DNA from: Planctomycetaceae bacterium | Lineage (GTDB): Bacteria > Planctomycetota > Planctomycetia > Pirellulales > PALSA-1355 | NCBI GenBank assembly: GCA_005773095.1 | Contig: SXHT01000168.1 | Coordinates: 1 to 12,738, forward strand | Direction: 5' to 3' | DNA length: 12,738 bases | Shown: positions 7,689 through 12,738 of the stretch, piece after piece | Numbering within the stretch: the first letter of the stretch is position 1 | Layout: each line of letters starts with the position of its first letter | The notes under the pieces: model-generated | Database searches by the model: none | What the model saw: only the letters and a program-made list of their open reading frames with translations | Told to the model about the DNA's origin: nothing | Position numbers and translations under genes: made by a program

Positions 7689-8405
7689 AGGACCCATGCC
7701 GCGCTCGATGCGGTTACACAAAACGAACCCTTCAAGATTGGGTTTCACCTCGCGGAGACCGTGAAAGTGGGCTGGGGCTGACTTTGGTTGATTGCAAATA
7801 TAGTGCGTAAACGGTCGGCCCAGGTGCTCACTTGCGGGATGATTGAGCTTTTTGGCAAACGCTTGAAGAACGGCTAAATCAGTCGAGCCTTCAATGCGGA
7901 GTACCCAGCCGGTTAGCTCGGCTTCCTAAAACTGCTCAAATCCAATCTCCTTCAGCGACTTCAGCAACTGGTTGCCGCGATCATCAATTCTATGCGGCTT
8001 GCCAACGAATGCCACGACGACGTCGCGATCGGCAGCTTCGTTCAGGATTACCTCCGAGTGGCTGGCAATAATTATCTGACTTCCTTGCTCTCGCGCCGCC
8101 TCGGTCAGCATTTGATACATTTGCCATTGCCGAAGAATCTCGAGATGCGCGTCGGGTTCATCCAAGAGCACAACAGAATGCGGGTTGGCTGCCATAAACG
8201 CAAGCAATAGCATGGTCTGCTGAAGACCTCGCCCCGAAGAAGACAAATCCAGCCGCACTTCGTTTCCTACAGGACTTCGTTGACGACAGCTGATGGCGAG
8301 TTCGGCTCTCTCGGGAACAAGCTTAGGACGATCCAGGACGATGCCGAAAAGCGATTGAATGCGCTCAGAAATCTTCGGCCAGGCCTGCGTTCCGGCGCCC
8401 GGCGA
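7689..8405 (-). pseudogene. Remnant of an OLD-like ATPase/TOPRIM gene (5' truncated, in-frame TAG)
   Basis: On the minus strand one frame runs from 8405 to a stop at 7686 with a single interruption, TAG at 7926-7928. The first part reads QAWPKISERIQSLFGIVL, then the ABC-type signature LSSSGRGLQQT (about 8246-8214), Walker B VVLLDEPDAH (8145-8174) and the switch histidine in ASHSE (8052-8066). After the TAG the same frame continues EAELTGWVLRIEGSTDLAVL, which looks like the start of a TOPRIM nuclease domain (E of EGSTD), and ends at GLREVKPNLEGFVL plus about nine residues. I recall relatives reading ...EQYYQAE..GWVLYLEGSTDL without a break, so the TAG most likely replaced a Tyr codon. Walker A and the whole N-terminal half are missing: the frame meets the TGA of the neighbouring DUF1598-like gene at 8406-8408. 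A complete gene of this type would encode a DNA-acting, possibly defence-related ATPase. Non-functional with good confidence. Confidence 0.82.
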
Positions 8406-9758
8406 TCAGTTCCACCACCAGAGATTCGTGTCGGATTCAGCTTGCTTGCGAGCGGGGGCCACCGCATCATTTGCTTCCGCTTTCTCGGCGAGTGACCATG
8501 CGTCGATCTGCACTCCGCCGCTGGCGCTGATCACCCAGGTGCTGCCCTTACGGACCACACTCGCCTTCGAAGGCACTTGGGTCGGAGCGTGGAATTGCTC
8601 GGTGGGAAGTTGGCTTTCATCCATCAGCAGGCTGAAACTGTGGCCGGCTCGTTCGTCGAGATGCTCCTTCGTGATTAGCGCGGCAACCACCGCCAGGTCA
8701 ATGCAGTTGCGAAGCTGGCCGAACACCACGTCTTTCGCCGACAGCTCTTCGTATTTGGCCGTCATCGTGTCAGCCCACTTCTTGATGGGCCCCGATTGCT
8801 TTGTCTGCGGCACTCGCTCGCCGCTGGCGTTCATGAAGTCTTCCTCGGCGACGCACTTCACGCCGGCGGCGCGGAACTCCCAGGCGGTCCCCTCGCCGTC
8901 GGTCAAAAGTGAGTCGTAGTTCGGCGCCAGCCACCAGCGTGGCAGCATATTATTCATGCCCTTCGGACCCGCGCCGATCATTTCCATGTAGCTGGGCATG
9001 CCCCTCACCGGCGACTTGTCGAAATTCATCGCCAGCCGCTTCATCTTGTAATCGGCGGCGACAATCACGCGGGCGAAATGGCTATCGGCCGGAACGCCCG
9101 TGACGCTGATCGTCTGCATGCCAAGCGTGTCTTCGATCGTCTTCAAAACGCCCTCACCCTGTCGCAGCGACTTGGCAATCGCTTTTAATCGGCTCAGTCC
9201 CTCCGCCGTCGGTTCGATCGAGCAGCTAATGCTTTCCCGACGAGCGCGGCTGGCGGTGCGAAGCGCAACGAGCAAATCGTCGAGCAACAGCACGGGCTTG
9301 CCGCTGGTCTTGCCGACCACTTCGCCCTGTGCGTTGATCTTCCAACCCTCACCGGGACCCGCGATCACAATGTCTTGCTGCTCGGGATAGACAAACACGT
9401 ATTGAACGCGCTCCATGCCGGCCAGGTATTTGATTTCGTCAGGCAGCGGATTGCCGTTGGTTTCGGTTTCGGCGATGGCTGCTTCCAGGCGGCGCAGCGA
9501 AACCTTGCGCAGATCGCTCTTCTCGTTCAAATCGCCCGGCACGGCCTGCGCGGCGATTTCTTGCTTCGCTTTGAGTGCATTGGTTTCATCGCGGTCTTGA
9601 TTGCGAAGAATACCGTCGGCGTCAATCCAAACACCGCCGACTTGCCGCTGAACAATCTGAGCCAGCGCAACCGGATGCGACGTCAGAAGCCATGCGACCG
9701 CCAGCAACGAGGGGGCCCAGCGACATGAAATAAGCTTGCCAACCGAAAAACGGGCCAT
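8406..9758 (-). CDS. Secreted DUF1598-like protein of unknown function
   Basis: A 450-residue protein with a clear signal peptide: a basic start (MARFSVGKLISCRW), a hydrophobic core (APSLLAVAWLLTS) and a probable cut after ALA (residue 33). The mature part contains the blocks VGGVWIDADGIL, RRLEAAIAE, DEIKYLAGMERVQYVFVYPEQQDIVIAGPGEGW, PRWWLAPNYDSLL, WADTMTAKYEELSAK and FGQLRNCIDLAVVAALI, which I recognise as the DUF1598 type known mostly from planctomycetes; the family assignment is from memory. No catalytic motif is evident. The start at 9758 is chosen over an in-frame ATG at 9806 because AGGAG lies nine bases upstream and the signal peptide begins there. The C-terminus ends in the unusual LWWWN, directly followed in frame by the ATPase remnant, so the last residues may lie near a rearrangement point. 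It is divergent from the sigma-54 activator (213 bases between starts). Function unknown. Confidence 0.8.
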   Translation of the reverse strand: MARFSVGKLISCRWAPSLLAVAWLLTSHPVALAQIVQRQVGGVWIDADGILRNQDRDETNALKAKQEIAAQAVPGDLNEKSDLRKVSLRRLEAAIAETETNGNPLPDEIKYLAGMERVQYVFVYPEQQDIVIAGPGEGWKINAQGEVVGKTSGKPVLLLDDLLVALRTASRARRESISCSIEPTAEGLSRLKAIAKSLRQGEGVLKTIEDTLGMQTISVTGVPADSHFARVIVAADYKMKRLAMNFDKSPVRGMPSYMEMIGAGPKGMNNMLPRWWLAPNYDSLLTDGEGTAWEFRAAGVKCVAEEDFMNASGERVPQTKQSGPIKKWADTMTAKYEELSAKDVVFGQLRNCIDLAVVAALITKEHLDERAGHSFSLLMDESQLPTEQFHAPTQVPSKASVVRKGSTWVISASGGVQIDAWSLAEKAEANDAVAPARKQAESDTNLWWWN

Positions 9759-9931
9759 GACGAAATACTCCTGTTCCAGATTTGCAAAGGCCGTTGGGCC
9801 AAGCATTTAGCGTAATCGGGGAGGCAAGAAGTTACAAATCAGCAGCATCTCAGAAAATCGCTTGCAAGTAGCCCCCTGCCGGTTATAAGGTGGAAGTGTA
9901 GCATTTCGATACACTATGGCGGCCTCGGCGG

Positions 9932-9943
9932 GGCCGATCGGCC
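9932..9943. other. 12-bp perfect palindrome upstream of the sigma-54 activator
   Basis: GGCCGATCGGCC is a perfect palindrome 28 bases before the GTG start at 9972, flanked by GGCGG and CCGCC arms that could extend a hairpin. It lies in the 213-base divergent region between two genes. It could be an operator, a 5'-UTR hairpin or a chance GC-rich palindrome; no regulator is identifiable. Confidence 0.3.
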
Positions 9944-9971
9944 TGCCGCCTGCGTGGGGGGCATCGAACGC

Positions 9972-12038
9972 GTGTCGCAACTCGCATATCTCGTGATTCG
10001 GGAAGGTTCCAAATGGACCGACGTGTTCCGGCTGGTGCCGGGGCAGGCCGTTACGATCGGCCGCGCGCCCACGAATCAGATCGTCATCAAAGACGAACGT
10101 TGCAGCCGCAATCATGCCGAGCTGTTCCATTCCGAAGGGGAGTGGACCGTTCGCGATCTGGAAAGTCGCAACGGCACGTTGGTTGGCGAAAACTCGATTC
10201 GCGGCGATTATGTTTTGCACGCGGGCGAAATCATTCGCATCGGCCAATCGCAGTTGGCGTTTGTGCACGATTTGTCAAAGGCCTTTCCCGACTCCAGCGC
10301 GATCCTACGTCACGCCCGTGACGAGAAGCAGGAGGCGCATGCTACGTTGGCGCCTGAGACCGACGATGAACATGTGCTGACCAGCGAAGAAGGCGCCACG
10401 ATCACGCACCGTCGTGGGCAAACGCGTTATTTGGAACCGCATTCTCACGTCGATGCAGGCTCGCCGGAGACGGGGCACGCCGCGGCCAACCTGGCCCGGC
10501 TGGCGTTTGAACTGGCAAAATCGACCGATCAACTGGCCGTCGCCGATCTGGCGCTCGGTGGTCTGTTCAAAGGCACTCGCATCGACGCGGGAGGAATGCT
10601 GCTGTTGCCGCGAAATCAAGTCGGCGAGCCGACTTCCGCCGATCTCAATGTGGTGGCCTGTCGCACCGACACCGAACTGCCTTATCACCGTGTCTCCAGT
10701 TTTCTGGCGTCCATGGTGCTGCGCGAAGGCGAAGCTATGTTGGCCCGCAACGTGATGGGCGATAGTCGGCTGGGCAGCCGCGACAGCAAGGGGGATGTGC
10801 ATGCCACCAGCGTGATCTGCGCACCGATTCGCCACGAAAATCGCATCTTCGGATTGGTGCACTTGTATTCGACCGACGAGCATCGAGCACCCGACCCCGA
10901 CGATTTGGAGTTCACGCTGGCGGTCGCGGACACCGTCGGGGTGGCGCTGGAGAACCTCAGCCGCCGGCAGGAACTGGCGGAAAACCTCAATCGCATTCGT
11001 GACGAGAATTTGCAGCTCCGCGAGCGATTAGGCGTGCAGAGCGAGATTGTAGGCAACAGCCCTGCGGTCGCTAAGATTACGCAGGAAATTGCCCGCGCGG
11101 CTCCCAGCCGCGCCACCGTGCTGATCCGCGGCGAGAGTGGCGTCGGCAAGGAACTGGTTGCGCGCGCCGTGCATTTCAGCAGCCCGCGCAAGAAGGGCCC
11201 GTTTGTGTGCTTGAATTGCGCTGCGCTTTCGCGCAGTCTGCTGGCCAGTGAACTTTTCGGTCACGACCAAGGCGCGTTTACCGGGGCCACGCAACGCAAA
11301 ATCGGCAAGTTCGAGCAATCCGATGGCGGCACGTTGATGCTCGATGAAATCGGCGAGTTGAGCCCGGCAATTCAGGCCAAGTTTCTGCGTGTGCTGGAAG
11401 GGCATCCGTTCGAGCGCGTCGGTGGCACGCAGTCGATCAAGGTGGACGTGCGCGTGATCGCCGCAACCAACCGTGACTTGGAGCGCGACGTGGCCGAGGG
11501 ACGTTTCCGCCGTGACCTGTATTTCCGCCTGCGGGTGCTTGAGATCGTCGTCCCGGCGCTTCGCAAACGTCCCGAGGACATTCCCGAATTGGCCCACTAC
11601 TTCTTGCAGCGATTCAACTCCGAGACGGGGCGCAAAATTCGCGGCTTTTCCCCCCAGGCGATGGAGTTGATGCGCAAATATCGCTGGCCGGGACATATTC
11701 GCGAACTGAAAAACGTAATCGAGCGTGCCGTAGTGCTTTCACGCAGCGACCTCGTGGAGCCGGAAGATCTTACGCTTACGCAGCTCGCCACATCAGGCGA
11801 CACCAACGATCCGCCATCGATTTCCGCGGGCAACCAGCCCTTCCGTCCGATGACGCTCGACGATATCGAGCGGCAGCACATTCATGCGACTCTGGTGGCC
11901 ACGGGCTGGAACAAGAGCCAGGCCGCGGGAATGCTGGGGATCGAGCGCTCGACGCTCGACCGAAAAATCCGCCGCTACAATCTGGTGGAACAACGACCCG
12001 ATGCGAATACCAGATCGACGTCGAACGGGCCATTCTAG
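9972..12038 (+). CDS. Sigma-54-dependent activator with FHA, GAF, AAA+ and Fis-type HTH domains
   Basis: A 688-residue bacterial enhancer-binding protein. The N-terminal FHA domain (about 5-100) keeps the phosphothreonine-reading signature: GR (30-31), SRNH (45-48), NG (67-68). A GAF-like domain follows (about 174-330), then a short coiled linker and a complete AAA+ core: Walker A GESGVGKE (387-394), the sigma-54 contact loop GAFTGA (434-439), Walker B LMLDE (455-459), arginine-finger region RFRRDLYFR (511-519) and WPGHIRELKN. The C-terminal Fis-type helix-turn-helix is at about 628-670 (GWNKSQAAGMLGIERSTLDRKI). With GAFTGA intact it should open sigma-54 promoters using ATP. The FHA domain suggests control by Ser/Thr kinase signalling and GAF by a small ligand (inference). 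No receiver domain is present. The start could be GTG 9954 or GTG 9972; I prefer 9972 because a G-rich stretch lies just upstream and the protein then begins MSQLAYLVIREG. Targets unknown. Confidence 0.92.
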   Translation: MSQLAYLVIREGSKWTDVFRLVPGQAVTIGRAPTNQIVIKDERCSRNHAELFHSEGEWTVRDLESRNGTLVGENSIRGDYVLHAGEIIRIGQSQLAFVHDLSKAFPDSSAILRHARDEKQEAHATLAPETDDEHVLTSEEGATITHRRGQTRYLEPHSHVDAGSPETGHAAANLARLAFELAKSTDQLAVADLALGGLFKGTRIDAGGMLLLPRNQVGEPTSADLNVVACRTDTELPYHRVSSFLASMVLREGEAMLARNVMGDSRLGSRDSKGDVHATSVICAPIRHENRIFGLVHLYSTDEHRAPDPDDLEFTLAVADTVGVALENLSRRQELAENLNRIRDENLQLRERLGVQSEIVGNSPAVAKITQEIARAAPSRATVLIRGESGVGKELVARAVHFSSPRKKGPFVCLNCAALSRSLLASELFGHDQGAFTGATQRKIGKFEQSDGGTLMLDEIGELSPAIQAKFLRVLEGHPFERVGGTQSIKVDVRVIAATNRDLERDVAEGRFRRDLYFRLRVLEIVVPALRKRPEDIPELAHYFLQRFNSETGRKIRGFSPQAMELMRKYRWPGHIRELKNVIERAVVLSRSDLVEPEDLTLTQLATSGDTNDPPSISAGNQPFRPMTLDDIERQHIHATLVATGWNKSQAAGMLGIERSTLDRKIRRYNLVEQRPDANTRSTSNGPF

Positions 12039-12062
12039 AGTTGAACGAAATCTTTGGCCGTG

Positions 12063-12209
12063 GTAACCGTTCACTGGCCAGGCGACGGGCACGTTTTCCC
12101 GGGAACCAGGTTTGGCAAGCAGGCAACAGGACGGTGCAGCTTGCGCGAATTCGCCGAGAAAATGAGCCAGTCCCCGGCCCCCGAACGGTGACTGCCCGTG
12201 TACGGTTAC
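12063..12209. repeat. Possible MITE-like element bounded by 12-bp inverted repeats
   Basis: GTAACCGTTCAC (12063-12074) and GTGTACGGTTAC (12198-12209) are inverted repeats matching at 11 of 12 positions, 147 bases end to end, in the non-coding gap after the sigma-54 activator. The interior has no credible gene. It contains GAGAAAATGAGCCAGTCCCC, which I recall as similar to dispersed intergenic sequences of planctomycetes. No target-site duplication is obvious. Called as a small non-autonomous mobile-like or palindromic repeat with moderate-to-low confidence. Confidence 0.4.
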
Positions 12210-12225
12210 GCCACAGAACCGCAGC

Positions 12226-12260
12226 AAAAAACCGGGCCTGGCGGGTTGGCCGCAAGGCCC
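12226..12260 (-). terminator. Rho-independent terminator of the thioredoxin-like gene
   Basis: On the minus strand GGGCCT and AGGCCC (12255-12260 with 12234-12239) form a 6-bp stem with a 15-base loop that can pair further, followed after GG by six T residues (12226-12231). It begins 33 bases after the thioredoxin-like stop codon, the right place and orientation for its terminator. Confidence 0.6.
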
Positions 12261-12293
12261 ACCGTGAGGGGATTTCCTGCCCAAAGCCAATCG

Positions 12294-12698
12294 TCACCGG
12301 CTCATCAGCCGCTTGACCACTCGCCGCAGCAGACCGCGGGTTTCTGTAACGCTATGCGCCCCCGTGACCTGCTCGCGCTGCCAGCCGGCTTCGGTTTGCT
12401 TGTAGACGATGAGCTGCGGAATCGAACCCCCCTGCATGAGCTTGTCGGCCAACTCGCGATCCTGGTCGGTATTGACCGTGGCAAACGAGACTTGGGCCAG
12501 GTCGCCTGCTTCCTGGAGAGCAGGAATCACCGAGTGCTTCATCGTCTGGCAACCTGGGCACCAGTCGGCACCCACTAAAATGACAAGAGGCGTGCCGGTT
12601 GCCTTGGCTTCGTGATATGCCTCTTTGTAGCTGCCCCCGTTTGCGGCGGCCGCGATCATGGAAACTTGCAAGCACGCGCTAATGGTTACTCCTAACAT
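12294..12698 (-). CDS. Exported thioredoxin-fold protein with a CPGC motif
   Basis: A 134-residue protein with a short signal peptide (LGVTISACLQVSMIAAAA, cleavage near residue 19) and a single thioredoxin domain. The redox motif is ADWCPGCQTM (C47 and C50), and the cis-proline follows in GSIPQLIVY (P94). It is shorter than most periplasmic thiol-disulfide proteins and resembles the thioredoxin_7/DUF255-like group, so it probably reduces or shuffles disulfides of exported proteins (inference; no partner is visible). The ATG at 12698 is well supported by GAGGAGA about five to seven bases upstream. It has its own likely terminator at 12226-12260, is convergent with the sigma-54 activator and sits about 40 bases from the window edge, so any operon partner upstream cannot be seen. 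C9 within the signal sequence is not in a convincing lipobox. Confidence 0.82.
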   Translation of the reverse strand: MLGVTISACLQVSMIAAAANGGSYKEAYHEAKATGTPLVILVGADWCPGCQTMKHSVIPALQEAGDLAQVSFATVNTDQDRELADKLMQGGSIPQLIVYKQTEAGWQREQVTGAHSVTETRGLLRRVVKRLMSR

Positions 12699-12738
12699 GG
12701 CATCTCCTCATTGAAATGTGGCTTGAAACGTCCCCTAC

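Noticed and set aside
7195..7764. A plus-strand frame with a repeated MAESLRDSRSRLGEPR sequence
   Set aside because: It is the alternative frame of the 60-bp DNA repeat and then runs antisense to the ATPase remnant.
12041..12316. Arg-rich plus-strand frame after the sigma-54 activator
   Set aside because: Runs through the inverted-repeat element and the terminator, without a plausible ribosome site or domain.

Overview
The window looks like chromosomal DNA of a planctomycete, probably of the Pirellulales type. The grounds are the moderately high GC content, a DUF1598-like secreted protein, an FHA-GAF-sigma-54 activator, a ceramidase-fold exported protein and a TolB-like propeller, a mix I associate with Rhodopirellula, Pirellula and relatives. 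The assignment rests on recalled family resemblance; no search was run. No rRNA, tRNA, CRISPR array or complete insertion sequence was seen.

Positions 1-2850 (+) hold a compact, operon-like run: the 3' part of an MFS transporter, an enolase-superfamily sugar-acid dehydratase-like enzyme and a uronate-dehydrogenase-like extended SDR. It reads as uptake and oxidation or dehydration of a sugar acid. Converging on it from the minus strand are an exported ceramidase-fold protein (2868-4487) and a class III aminotransferase of the glutamate-1-semialdehyde aminomutase type (4752-6077), which ends at a strong hairpin. The dehydratase-like and ceramidase-like proteins keep their metal-site residues but each lacks a residue central to the chemistry of the named family, so their substrates are probably different.

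Positions 6293-7480 (+) encode an exported TolB-like beta-propeller. Its coding sequence carries two in-frame copies of a 60-bp repeat. The second copy can fold into a perfect three-way junction (9-, 8- and 8-bp stems), which looks like an inserted REP/MITE-type palindromic element tolerated as protein sequence.

Positions 7689-8405 (-) hold a decayed ATPase/TOPRIM gene of the OLD-like kind. Walker A is gone and an in-frame TAG splits the ATPase part from the TOPRIM part. It sits in the same frame directly behind the stop codon of the DUF1598-like gene (8406-9758, -). Divergent from that gene is a complete FHA-GAF-AAA+-Fis sigma-54 activator (9972-12038, +). A possible small inverted-repeat element (12063-12209) and a U-tract terminator then separate it from an exported thioredoxin-fold protein (12294-12698, -).

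The points most worth a second look are the in-frame repeat with its predicted three-way junction, the ATPase/TOPRIM remnant, and the two catalytic-residue substitutions in the catabolic cluster. I do not see an intact, clearly new multi-gene system.
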